In this document: positions 39,944 through 48,302 of the stretch, piece after piece
How the letters are laid out: each line of letters begins with the position of its first letter
Position numbering within the stretch: position 1 is the stretch's first letter
The notes under the pieces: generated by a model
What the model was told of the DNA's origin: nothing
Database searches by the model: none
Seen by the model: only the letters and a program-made list of their open reading frames with translations
NCBI GenBank assembly: GCA_903907075.1
Contig: CAIVMQ010000083.1
Location: 1 to 64,000 of the forward strand
Source: an uncultured Bacteroidia bacterium
GTDB taxonomy: Bacteria > Bacteroidota > Bacteroidia > Bacteroidales > Prolixibacteraceae
Length of the DNA: 64,000 nucleotides
Direction of reading: 5' to 3'
Program-made: the position numbers and the translations under genes

Positions 39944-40342
39944 ATGCTTATAATTTCGCAACAAATAATAGATCAGCTATTTAATCATGCTAAGAAGGGA
40001 TTACCCGAGGAGGTATGTGGGTACTTATCAGGAGTTGGCAGGGAAGTTACCAAACATTTTGAGTTAACTAACATTGACCATAGCTTTGAACATTTTTCGT
40101 TCGATCCCGCAGAGCAATTTCAAGTAGTGCGTGAAGTGCGCAAATCTGGTGAGATAATCCTGGCAAATTACCACAGTCACCCTGAGACGCCTGCCAGACC
40201 ATCAATTGAAGATATCCGTCTGGCCTTTGATCCAGAAATAAGCTATGTAATTATCTCCCTGGCCGCTGAAATTCCGGATATTAAGTCATTCCGAATACGC
40301 CATGGAGAAGTCGAAAAGGAGGAGATTCAAATTATTGCTTAA
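39944..40342 (+). CDS. JAMM/MPN metalloprotease (M67; HcyD-like)
   Basis: A 132-residue zinc protease of family M67. The JAMM motif is complete: Glu22 or Glu23 in LPEEVCGYL, and HSHP-x6-S-x2-D with His77, His79, Ser87 and Asp90. Bacterial members trim the tail of ubiquitin-like sulfur carriers. Here the substrate is probably the GGGSR end of the ThiS-like protein at the head of the operon, as HcyD does for HcyS. Confidence 0.92.
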   Translation: MLIISQQIIDQLFNHAKKGLPEEVCGYLSGVGREVTKHFELTNIDHSFEHFSFDPAEQFQVVREVRKSGEIILANYHSHPETPARPSIEDIRLAFDPEISYVIISLAAEIPDIKSFRIRHGEVEKEEIQIIA

Positions 40343-40344
40343 CT

Positions 40345-40437
40345 ATGCCACGATTAACTCAGGAAGATTTCGTTGATCCGATATGTAGACGGCTAGCAAT
40401 GCATAACAACTTAAAAGCAAAAGAGTTACTTGTTTAA
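40345..40437 (+). CDS. 30-residue ORF at the end of the sulfur-carrier operon, possible gene remnant
   Basis: It begins 2 bases after the stop of the JAMM protease gene, in the manner of a co-translated gene, and encodes MPRLTQEDFVDPICRRLAMH followed by ten residues. It looks like the N-terminus of a longer enzyme and then stops at TAA. It could be a small peptide, a truncated seventh gene or chance. I recognise no family. Confidence 0.3.
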   Translation: MPRLTQEDFVDPICRRLAMHNNLKAKELLV

Positions 40438-40462
40438 AACTATCTGACTTTAGAACTAACGG

Positions 40463-42970
40463 TTAGTAGAACAATCGCAGGGAGACCCGAGGAGAGAATG
40501 GGACAGCCTGCGAATAAATATTTAGTGTAGTAGATTGATCAACAGGAACCCGCTCAAAATTTGAATACCTCACATTTTGCGTATTAAATAGGTTTAAGAT
40601 AGAGACTCCCGTCTCGCAGGCCACCTTGCCTACATTAAAACGATAGTTAACTGCAATATCCATACGATTATAGATCGGGGAGATATAGGAAGGGTCGAGC
40701 AAAGATCCGGTAGCCAAAGGAAATCCTGAACCAAAGACATATACGGCTGAAAAATTAAATGGTTTGACATTAAACAGTGAGGCAAGTTTAACCTCGTGCC
40801 GCTGGTCTTGGGGTGCCGGAAGATATCTATTGGTTGGAAAATAGGAGAATTTCTCTTCCGTTTTGCTTAGAGTATAAGAGATCCAGGCAGAATGTTCTCC
40901 AAAGTCTTTCTTTACGAAAAAATCAACTCCATAACTCCTCCCTTTTCCTTTATATATAAACGCTTTATAATCCTGATTGGTATTCACATAACGTGTCAGT
41001 CCATCGGTATTTTTAAAATAACCTTCAACACTAACCGTTAAGCCATCGTGATGGTAACTACTTCCTAATACCCAATGGGTGGCCTGAAGAACAGGTATCT
41101 TAACATTATCACACGAAGACCAAATATAACGATAATTACCCTGATTATCAAGGACTGAGCTTTTTGAAATAAACTGATTATAGACTCCCCATGCTCCATT
41201 TAATCGGATATTTTCAGAGATTTTAATACTCGTTGAGAGGCGAGGCTGGATATACACTCGTTGAAGATTAAGGGGGAAATCGGCTCTAAGGCCAAATTTA
41301 ACCTCAATCTGATCTGGTAAGGTAATATGATCCTGAGCATAACCATTGATACGAGAGGCTTCGGTATTAATATTAGTCTGATTAAAACCAGAAGAATCGG
41401 CTCTAAGACCAACTTCATTACGGTCGAATCCCAATCCTGTTTCGAGCATATGAGATTGAGAAAGTTTAATGAAATTATCTATACGCTCTGAATATTCAGC
41501 AATCTTATTATAAGTTTGATCATTGACTATCTTATCGAAAACATTTTTTCTCCGTTCGATACTCTGAATAATTGACAAGGAGGTCTCCAATAAAGACCAG
41601 GAAGTGGTTAGATTTGTAATGTTTCCATTCTTCCAGGTGCGGCCATAGAATGCAGAGGATCCAAACTGACCATTATTCTCAGCATCAATCTTAAAGAGGT
41701 TATTAGCTGTTGACAATGGTTTAATGTTATATCGAAATCTATCCTCACCGGCCAGTAAACTCAAGTAGAAGAGTTCTCCTTTATTAGTTCTTGTGGTGAA
41801 TCGTATATTGGCATCACGATAATTATAATCTGGAAAGACGGTATAGTCAATCTTTGATTGGTTATCTGGCAAGGTGCCATTTTGATTATTAGATGGGATA
41901 ATATCCTTCCCTTTATAGAGATTGTAATAGGTTTGTCGAAAAGATAGCACCACGGAGCTATTTCTCCACAGCGGCACTTCAGCCATTCCGTTCATCGTAA
42001 CATTGTTAATATTCAAGCTAAAAGTTGGTTTTTTAAAGCTCCCGGTCTTCCCGGATATATTAACGATGCCGCCTACTCGACCACCGAAACTGGCATCATA
42101 TCCCCCTTTAAAAACTTCTATATCTTTTGTTACCAACGGATTTACTACATTAATGTCGTCATTAAAACTTTTTAGTCCCCAAATAGTAAAACCATCTAAA
42201 AGGATTTGGCTATGCCCTTCATAGGAACCCCAAATGATCAATCCATTAGACTGTTCGCTGGAAGCCAGTATACCGGGCATTAATTTTAAGAGTGTAAACA
42301 CAGAGTTATCTTCACTACCCGGCAGATATTTAGCAATCTGATGGTTAACCTTAATTACTCCTGCCCTATTGCCAATATGCGTCGATTTTTCCAAAGATCG
42401 ATCTTTAATTACAATCTCACGAAGTCCTATTACTGAAGGGGTCAGATTAAACTGATGATTAATTCCTGCCACCACAACGGTATCCAAAATAAAGTATCCC
42501 AGATGGGAAACCCGGATATGAAAGAGACTATCACCTGCTCGCTGATAAGAGAAGCTCCCCTTAAGATCGGAAATCATTATCCGGTTATCGATATACACGT
42601 TTGAAAATGGAAGAGGCTCGTTTGATTTAGACTCAGATACTTGTCCTGAGATGAGAAAATTCTTTGAAGAAGAGAGAATTTTATAGGAGAGAATTAGAAA
42701 AACATCATCCTGTTTCTTGCATAATAGGGGGAAGCCGCTAATAATTGAACGGATTGCCTCTTCGGGTGAGCTCCAGCGATGGTTTAATGTAACTTTAAAG
42801 TGAGAAAGTAGTTGGTCGTCAAAGGAGAGTTGTAATTTATAATTATCCCGCAATGAAATTAGGACCTTGTTAAGTGGAGTGTTCTCTACATGAATATTCA
42901 CCTGCTGAGAGAAACAGGATAACGAAGTAAAAAGTATATATAGAAAAAAAACTAAAAAACTCCGCCTCAC
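40463..42970 (-). CDS. TonB-dependent outer-membrane transducer with STN domain
   Basis: An 835-residue outer-membrane receptor with a GTG start. After a signal peptide (about 1-22) comes a secretin/TonB short N-terminal signalling domain (about 23-95, with HVENTPLNKVLISLRDNYKL), then a carboxypeptidase-regulatory-like domain (about 112-185), a plug (about 205-310, with GLREIVIKDRS and VFKGGYDASFGGRVGGI), and a 22-strand barrel ending in SLRLFY. The STN domain talks to the FecR-like protein encoded 12 bases upstream. No SusD gene is nearby, so it is closer to siderophore or vitamin transducers than to a sugar locus; the ligand is unknown. Confidence 0.92.
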   Translation of the reverse strand: MRRSFLVFFLYILFTSLSCFSQQVNIHVENTPLNKVLISLRDNYKLQLSFDDQLLSHFKVTLNHRWSSPEEAIRSIISGFPLLCKKQDDVFLILSYKILSSSKNFLISGQVSESKSNEPLPFSNVYIDNRIMISDLKGSFSYQRAGDSLFHIRVSHLGYFILDTVVVAGINHQFNLTPSVIGLREIVIKDRSLEKSTHIGNRAGVIKVNHQIAKYLPGSEDNSVFTLLKLMPGILASSEQSNGLIIWGSYEGHSQILLDGFTIWGLKSFNDDINVVNPLVTKDIEVFKGGYDASFGGRVGGIVNISGKTGSFKKPTFSLNINNVTMNGMAEVPLWRNSSVVLSFRQTYYNLYKGKDIIPSNNQNGTLPDNQSKIDYTVFPDYNYRDANIRFTTRTNKGELFYLSLLAGEDRFRYNIKPLSTANNLFKIDAENNGQFGSSAFYGRTWKNGNITNLTTSWSLLETSLSIIQSIERRKNVFDKIVNDQTYNKIAEYSERIDNFIKLSQSHMLETGLGFDRNEVGLRADSSGFNQTNINTEASRINGYAQDHITLPDQIEVKFGLRADFPLNLQRVYIQPRLSTSIKISENIRLNGAWGVYNQFISKSSVLDNQGNYRYIWSSCDNVKIPVLQATHWVLGSSYHHDGLTVSVEGYFKNTDGLTRYVNTNQDYKAFIYKGKGRSYGVDFFVKKDFGEHSAWISYTLSKTEEKFSYFPTNRYLPAPQDQRHEVKLASLFNVKPFNFSAVYVFGSGFPLATGSLLDPSYISPIYNRMDIAVNYRFNVGKVACETGVSILNLFNTQNVRYSNFERVPVDQSTTLNIYSQAVPFSPRVSLRLFY

Positions 42971-42982
42971 ACTCCGCTGGTA

Positions 42983-43819
42983 TTAATTAACCAGAAATTC
43001 GGTATCTGATTTAGCGTCAAATTTAATCCCTAATGAGGTACAAACCAAATTAAGTACCTCTTTTCGAGATAATGTTCTTGAAAAGTTACCGGTATAGGTT
43101 AAAGTAGCATCGGCTTTATAACTAATCTTAATATTATAATGGCGTTCAATCTCCTCAAAAACAGTAGATATAGGAGTTCCTGTAAAGACAAACATATTAT
43201 CTCTCCACGATTTAACTAATTGAACATTTGCCTCTTTATCGATATCTAAGAATCCATTTTGAGTAATAAAAGCTTTCTCATTGGGATGCAGGAGAATATT
43301 ATGATTTTTCTCAATAGCCCGAACTTTTACTTTTCCGGTATAACATGTAACGTTATAGTCATTATTTCTTGAATAAATATTAAAACTTGTGCCTAACACT
43401 GTAGTTTCACCCAATTTTGATGATACGGTAAATCCGTTTCCTTTTTGGACACTAAAAAATGCTTCACCATCAAGAGTAAGATTACGTGCATACGTATACC
43501 AGTAAGGGTGAAAACTCACAGCAGATTTTGCGTTAAGTTCAACCTTCGAGTTATCAGGAAGGTAATAAGTAAGATGTTCTCCTGAAGGGGCAGCAATGGT
43601 TTGGGTATAAAATCTCAGAAAAGCAGTAACGCCGATTATTAGGAGTATCGAAGCAGCCATAGCCATCTGAGAATAAAAGCTTCGTATATTACTATGCTTC
43701 TGAATTTTAGGAGCATTAATTATATTTAGTATGTTTTCCCATACGCTCTCCTTGGCAACCGAATAACGGAGTTCAATTTTGGGAAACTGACTAATTTTAT
43801 TTACTGTCTTGTGATCCAT
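42983..43819 (-). CDS. FecR-family anti-sigma factor/sensor
   Basis: A 278-residue single-pass membrane protein. The helix lies at about 52-66 (MAASILLIIGVTAFL). The periplasmic FecR domain (about 80-190) has YYLPDNSKVELNAKSAVSF, LDGEAFFSV and ETTVLGTSFNIYS, and the DUF4974 C-terminal domain follows with VFEEIERHYNIKISY. It holds the ECF sigma factor until the TonB transducer signals ligand binding. It lies between the sigma and receptor genes. Confidence 0.93.
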   Translation of the reverse strand: MDHKTVNKISQFPKIELRYSVAKESVWENILNIINAPKIQKHSNIRSFYSQMAMAASILLIIGVTAFLRFYTQTIAAPSGEHLTYYLPDNSKVELNAKSAVSFHPYWYTYARNLTLDGEAFFSVQKGNGFTVSSKLGETTVLGTSFNIYSRNNDYNVTCYTGKVKVRAIEKNHNILLHPNEKAFITQNGFLDIDKEANVQLVKSWRDNMFVFTGTPISTVFEEIERHYNIKISYKADATLTYTGNFSRTLSRKEVLNLVCTSLGIKFDAKSDTEFLVN

Positions 43820-43836
43820 TTTTCAATTTATTAAAT

Positions 43837-44325
43837 TCAATTTTCACCGATCGCCTTTCGCAAGGATTCCAATGCATATTTCATTCTTTTCTCAACTGCC
43901 TTAACACTTAAACCAAGGTTATCGGCGATTTCAGCGTATTTCAGTCCATCCATCCGACTTAAAAGAAATACTGTTCGTTGTTTTTCCGGCATCTTCTCCA
44001 AAGCCAATTCATAATTTTTCACTAATTCAGTGTACCTCATTAAATCGTGAGGACTCTCACTAAACTGCTCTTCAAAAGCTCGGCCCCTGTATCTCATTGC
44101 AACATTGCGTTTCCGCAGTTGAGTAATTAAAAGATCACTGGCAATTTTATAAAGAAGAGCTTTAAGATTATCAGAAAACAATTCTTCTCTTTTCTCCCAT
44201 AAACGGATAAAGGCCTCCTGAGCAACATCTGTAGCTAACTCCTGATCACCTGCGCGGTAATAAATGTAATTACGCACATCTGTGAAATAGGTATCAAATA
44301 TATTTTTAAATTCCTCGCGTGTCAA
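43837..44325 (-). CDS. ECF sigma factor of FecI type
   Basis: A 162-residue sigma-70 family protein; the start is TTG (44325), preceded by GGGAGA at a ribosome-site distance. Region 2 contains ATDVAQEAFIRLWEKREEL and region 4 contains LEKMPEKQRTVFLLSRMDGLKYAEIADNLGLS followed by the recognition helix. First gene of the sigma-FecR-receptor operon. Confidence 0.93.
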   Translation of the reverse strand: MTREEFKNIFDTYFTDVRNYIYYRAGDQELATDVAQEAFIRLWEKREELFSDNLKALLYKIASDLLITQLRKRNVAMRYRGRAFEEQFSESPHDLMRYTELVKNYELALEKMPEKQRTVFLLSRMDGLKYAEIADNLGLSVKAVEKRMKYALESLRKAIGEN

Positions 44326-44349
44326 AACTTATCTCCCTTAAATGATGTG

Positions 44350-44357
44350 CGAAACTA
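44350..44357 (-). promoter_or_regulatory. Putative -7 promoter element (variant) of the FecI-type sigma gene
   Basis: On the minus strand TAGTTTCG differs from TAnnTTTG at one position, 25 bases before the TTG start. Confidence 0.3.
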
Positions 44358-44526
44358 CAAAATCGTTTCCACTTTTCTTTATAGGGCAAGAGCTGTAACT
44401 TTAAAATTCAGCAATTTTATGATGCAAAGAATTAATTTAAATTCTAAACCTTACTTAAGCATATTATTAGAACGCGGCGATTTGATTCTATTCACTTTTT
44501 ACCTTTACCGACAAAAAAATAGTTTT

Positions 44527-45558
44527 TCAAATCTGTAATTTTTTGTTTTGCATTACAGCTATCTTCTCATCCAGAGGGTTAATAAATTGGAATGATTCCG
44601 GATGTTTTATTGCCCTTGGACTAATCCAGGTATCAAGTAGTAATGCTTTCAAATAATAATTCAATAATTTTAAATATCCTTTGGAAAAGACCTGAAGTGA
44701 TCTTCTTGAATAAAAGACTAACCCTAAAAGAGCACCAATAAAGCCAGTAATTAAATTTGATAAAACCAGAAAAAAGTGCATTAAGACCTCCTTTACACCA
44801 TCTTCATGCAAGGAGATATATTCGTGATTTGATATCTTTTGTTCTGTCTTTAGCATCGCCTTTAGTTCAATATTAGATCTTGTTGAAATAATCTGATCTC
44901 GTTGAACAGATACCTTTTTCAACATTAGAACGGCACCACCTAATTGTGAGGCTCTGTAACAAAAATCAACATCCTCATAGTAGATCCAGAACCGCTCATT
45001 CCATTTACCAATTCTATTAAAACTGGTCTTACTCATCATCATTGCCGACCCTGAAATCCAATCAGGAAAAACAAGACGTTTATTTTCGGATGGCTTATCA
45101 ATAATCCGGAAGAATCGAACTATCGACTCGAGCCAATCGGTTAGTGTCAACATAGAAGGGAAATAGCCGTATGATTTAATATCTTCCCCTTTCGCACTAA
45201 GTTGCCTACAAGAAACAACGGAGTTAGACCTACTCACCTTGGCCTGATCTAGCATAGCTAAAACAGACTTTTCTGAGATTAAGCTATTCACATCTAAAAA
45301 CAGCAGGTATTTCCCGTTCGAATTTGCAGCACCTAAATTTTTCCCATTGGCAGCTCCACTATTTTTAGTGTTTAGTATAAATTTAAACTCCGGATAAAGA
45401 AGTTTGTATTTATTAATATTTTCAGGTTCTAAAGAGTTATCTATCACAATCACCTCATACGTAAAGTACGACTCGGTAATTAATGCCAATGATCCTAGAA
45501 ACCGGGATAAATTTTCCCAATTTCGCATATTGACGGTAATAATTGATAAATCTTTCAA
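44527..45558 (-). CDS. Family 2 glycosyltransferase
   Basis: A 343-residue GT2 (GT-A fold) enzyme of rhamnosyltransferase-like type. N-terminal LSIITVNMRNWENLSRFL, metal-binding LLFLDVNS (a DxN form instead of DxD) and the acceptor region WISGSAMMMSK and FWIYYEDVDFCYRASQLGG are present. A hydrophobic stretch at about 265-285 may anchor it to the membrane. No neighbouring sugar genes; the product is unknown. Confidence 0.88.
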   Translation of the reverse strand: MKDLSIITVNMRNWENLSRFLGSLALITESYFTYEVIVIDNSLEPENINKYKLLYPEFKFILNTKNSGAANGKNLGAANSNGKYLLFLDVNSLISEKSVLAMLDQAKVSRSNSVVSCRQLSAKGEDIKSYGYFPSMLTLTDWLESIVRFFRIIDKPSENKRLVFPDWISGSAMMMSKTSFNRIGKWNERFWIYYEDVDFCYRASQLGGAVLMLKKVSVQRDQIISTRSNIELKAMLKTEQKISNHEYISLHEDGVKEVLMHFFLVLSNLITGFIGALLGLVFYSRRSLQVFSKGYLKLLNYYLKALLLDTWISPRAIKHPESFQFINPLDEKIAVMQNKKLQI

Positions 45559-45578
45559 GGTAATTTCGTATTAAAGAA

Positions 45579-45612
45579 TTATTACAAACAATCGTCTTGT
45601 TTTTTGTAATAA
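45579..45612. repeat. Inverted repeat upstream of the glycosyltransferase
   Basis: TTATTACAAA (45579-45588) and TTTGTAATAA (45603-45612) are perfect arms 14 bases apart, 20-55 bases upstream of the glycosyltransferase start. The gap of about 270 bases holds no other feature I can see. An operator is plausible. Confidence 0.4.
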
Positions 45613-45827
45613 AAATTTCAAACCTAATAATTTGATGCTTTTATCTCTTTACCGCATTAAATGAAACTTACCCTACTTTTAAAAGGGTTTAAAATGCAAT
45701 TAAGAGACGATTTTAGTACCAAACAGTAACAGGAGAGAATCAGTGACACAAAGCGCAGAAATTAAGCTTGAAAAGGAGAGCTGAACAATCTTAAAACAGA
45801 ATAAGAAACGTAATTAGCGCAGTAGAA

Positions 45828-46571
45828 TTATTTTTCAGCTAGTGATTCCCAATTAATAAGTGCCTTAAATAAGGTAGATCCGGTCAAGTGATCTAATGCT
45901 TCAATCTCAGACAAATTGGGAACTGCTCCCTTGCGAAGTTCAATCTCATCGCCCCAGCGGGTCTCGGATAAAAATTCGAGCGAAAATCCTGAAATACGAT
46001 ATTTCTGATACTGTTCAAGATCGAAACAATCGGTGGCCCAATCCAGATATCGGGTATTATTAACGTGAAGATTCTGGTCTATTTCATTGTAAGACACCTT
46101 TTTACGAAAAGAAATATATTCAGTCTGAACAGAGATTCTTTCGGGAAAATAATCAAGCGACCTTTTCCCATGATTAAAGGGTAAGGTTATATCCAATATT
46201 GATGGCCTTTGTGGTCTCAATGTTGAAGTTGCAAGCAGCAGCCATCCTGAAACGGCCCGAATAAGAATTTGGTTATCCTGATCATAGACAATAAAATCGC
46301 GCCTAAAGAACAGCCCTTCGCTACCACATGGCCATGTTTCGAGTAAAATTGTCTCTCCCCAACGAGGCATTCGGTTTATTTGCACCGTCAATCGAGATAA
46401 TGCCCAGAATAGATCTCTTGCAATTAAGGTTTCATAACCTGCACCAAGCTCTGCGGCATGGTTGGAGGCCACCTCCTGAAAGAACTGTAATAATGCTGAA
46501 GGTTTGATATTTAACTGAAAATCAGCATGATATGACTTAACCTCAAAATTTTCTTTCCACATTGATTCCAT
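45828..46571 (-). CDS. Acyl-ACP thioesterase
   Basis: A 247-residue double hot-dog protein of the FatA/FatB type that releases fatty acids from acyl carrier protein. The N-terminal half has LLQFFQEVASNHAAELG and the C-terminal half the catalytic block DQNLHVNNTRYLDW, with the Asn and His of the active site. The later Cys of plant enzymes is not clear. Two ATG starts lie three codons apart. Single gene. Confidence 0.9.
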   Translation of the reverse strand: MESMWKENFEVKSYHADFQLNIKPSALLQFFQEVASNHAAELGAGYETLIARDLFWALSRLTVQINRMPRWGETILLETWPCGSEGLFFRRDFIVYDQDNQILIRAVSGWLLLATSTLRPQRPSILDITLPFNHGKRSLDYFPERISVQTEYISFRKKVSYNEIDQNLHVNNTRYLDWATDCFDLEQYQKYRISGFSLEFLSETRWGDEIELRKGAVPNLSEIEALDHLTGSTLFKALINWESLAEK

Positions 46572-46611
46572 AAATAATAACTAACAAAGATCCTCAATAG
46601 AATTAAAGGAA

Positions 46612-48114
46612 TTAAATTTGAACTGCCTTTGCCTCAGCAACCCGATTTTTTGTATCGATAACTTTAACCAGATAGTTTTTGGGCATCTGATTACCATACT
46701 GATCAATAAAAAGATAAGGTACCTTAGTGATCTGTGGCGTATATTGAATACTTTTTACCAGTAGGTCATCGCGCCAAATCTCATAACGTTCTATTGCAGC
46801 ATCACCCGCATAGGCAGTATGCCAGGTAATTTCTGCTTCTCCCTCCTTCTTAAGCTCTAAATTCGCCCCTTTAGGAGGTGTTAAATCCTGATGTGGTTTT
46901 TGGAAATAGTTTGTCTTACCTCCTTTTGCTTTTAAAGCCATAGCCTCAATGGAATTTCTGTCTATCTGACTGATTTCGCCCGGTAGAACCTGAGCTCCGA
47001 TCAGATTATGAGCTAATTGGCAATGATGAATCTGTTCATGAATTTTACCTATACCGATTATTGCGGTATGTATTCCTGGTGTAGATAAGGAATAACGGAT
47101 AAGCTCATGCGATGGAATATCGGCGCCTCCTACCTGCAATACCACATGTTCAGGGGTATCTGACCATTCTGCTTTTTTGGTATACATTGCACCATCTGCA
47201 AAAACTTTCATTGCTATAATACCAATGTTTTTTGCAGCAGCCACAGGAATAACATTATATTGCATATTAAAAAACAACTTATCATTTGCATTTATAGCCA
47301 CAAGCATTCCGTCAATAAGATTCTCGGTATCACGCTGAATCATTTCAATCATTACGGAAGGATCTCTATGGCCTGAAAATCCAATGTGGTGAATCAGTTT
47401 TTCGTGCATTGGATTAAGACCCGTTCTATTGGTTCCATCTCTGACATCCCGCAGTGCAGCAAGGGCGCCAATCGTTTTAAGGTTCGGGTCCGGATAGTCA
47501 TAACCTTCATAAACGGCCTCCACTTCACCCATATTATTTAGGGTATGAATTAATACCATATCCAGATATGCCTCTTTGGGATAGGTGTCAATTCCATTTC
47601 CAAACACCTGAATTAAGGTACGCCGCACATCATCAAGAGTCTTTGAGCCATCCGGTCCGTCTGTTCCACCATGAACTGATTTACGATCATCGCCACCTTT
47701 ACTGAACCGAAGACCGGTTTTTGAAGTCACAAAGATTGCTTCTCGTTTACCGTGCTCATAGTTGGTCTCTCCCGGAACCACTCCCAGCAGACGAAAAGCC
47801 TTACCATAATTGAGTTGACTAGGTCCATAATAGTTCGAGGTATCGTAATAATTTATCCCTAGATGATGGGCTTTAAGAATTATAGCTACCGGGTCGATAC
47901 CCGCAGGTGTCCATTGAATCGAAGCCTGACCACCAAGGCCAAGTGTTGTAACGTTAAAATCTATTTTTCCGAATCTCCGTTTTACTAGTGTTTCAGGTAG
48001 GGAAAGATTACTCGATGACAAAAGGTAAGGAGCCATCGTCAAACCTACGGTAGCAACACATGAAGTCTGAATAAACGCTCTACGAGATTGATTAGCCAGA
48101 TGATTTTTTGTCAT
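46612..48114 (-). CDS. Tat-signal aldo/keto reductase with C-terminal Ig/FnIII-like domain
   Basis: A 500-residue protein. The N-terminus has a Tat-like motif SRRAFIQ (residues 10-16) before a hydrophobic stretch, so folded export with bound cofactor is likely. The AKR barrel (about 44-380) starts RRFGKIDFNVTTLGLGGQAS and has NYYDTSNYYG with the catalytic Asp and Tyr and VLIHTLNN. The last about 90 residues look like a fibronectin-III-type module (AEITWHTAYAGDAAIERYEI). Secreted AKRs of this kind are known but not well studied. Confidence 0.88.
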   Translation of the reverse strand: MTKNHLANQSRRAFIQTSCVATVGLTMAPYLLSSSNLSLPETLVKRRFGKIDFNVTTLGLGGQASIQWTPAGIDPVAIILKAHHLGINYYDTSNYYGPSQLNYGKAFRLLGVVPGETNYEHGKREAIFVTSKTGLRFSKGGDDRKSVHGGTDGPDGSKTLDDVRRTLIQVFGNGIDTYPKEAYLDMVLIHTLNNMGEVEAVYEGYDYPDPNLKTIGALAALRDVRDGTNRTGLNPMHEKLIHHIGFSGHRDPSVMIEMIQRDTENLIDGMLVAINANDKLFFNMQYNVIPVAAAKNIGIIAMKVFADGAMYTKKAEWSDTPEHVVLQVGGADIPSHELIRYSLSTPGIHTAIIGIGKIHEQIHHCQLAHNLIGAQVLPGEISQIDRNSIEAMALKAKGGKTNYFQKPHQDLTPPKGANLELKKEGEAEITWHTAYAGDAAIERYEIWRDDLLVKSIQYTPQITKVPYLFIDQYGNQMPKNYLVKVIDTKNRVAEAKAVQI

Positions 48115-48153
48115 AATTTTAAATTTTTAAAGGTACCGCAATACAAATTAACA

Positions 48154-48161
48154 CAAAATTA
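48154..48161 (-). promoter_or_regulatory. Putative -7 promoter element of the Tat-type reductase
   Basis: On the minus strand TAATTTTG matches TAnnTTTG, 40 bases before the ATG. Confidence 0.5.
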
Positions 48162-48267
48162 GGGATTATTTGATTCCTTCATATTTTTTTGAGTTTTAAG
48201 AAATGTCAATTAATTGGTTTTATGATATTAAACGAAAATATTTTTCCCTTTTATTTAATTAATTAAC

Positions 48268-48275
48268 TAAATTTG
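48268..48275 (+). promoter_or_regulatory. Putative -7 promoter element of the DUF6089-like gene
   Basis: TAAATTTG matches TAnnTTTG. It overlaps the TTG at the start of the longest frame, supporting the ATG at 48303. Confidence 0.5.
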
Positions 48276-48302
48276 GATTACTTAAACCCTCATGCACGAT
48301 TG

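Noticed and set aside
40463-44325. Polysaccharide utilisation locus
   Set aside because: The receptor, FecR and sigma genes fit, but there is no SusD-like gene and no glycoside hydrolase or lyase nearby.
44347-44538. 63-codon open frame between the FecI-type sigma gene and the glycosyltransferase
   Set aside because: It overlaps the probable promoter region of the sigma gene and the end of the glycosyltransferase, and looks like chance.
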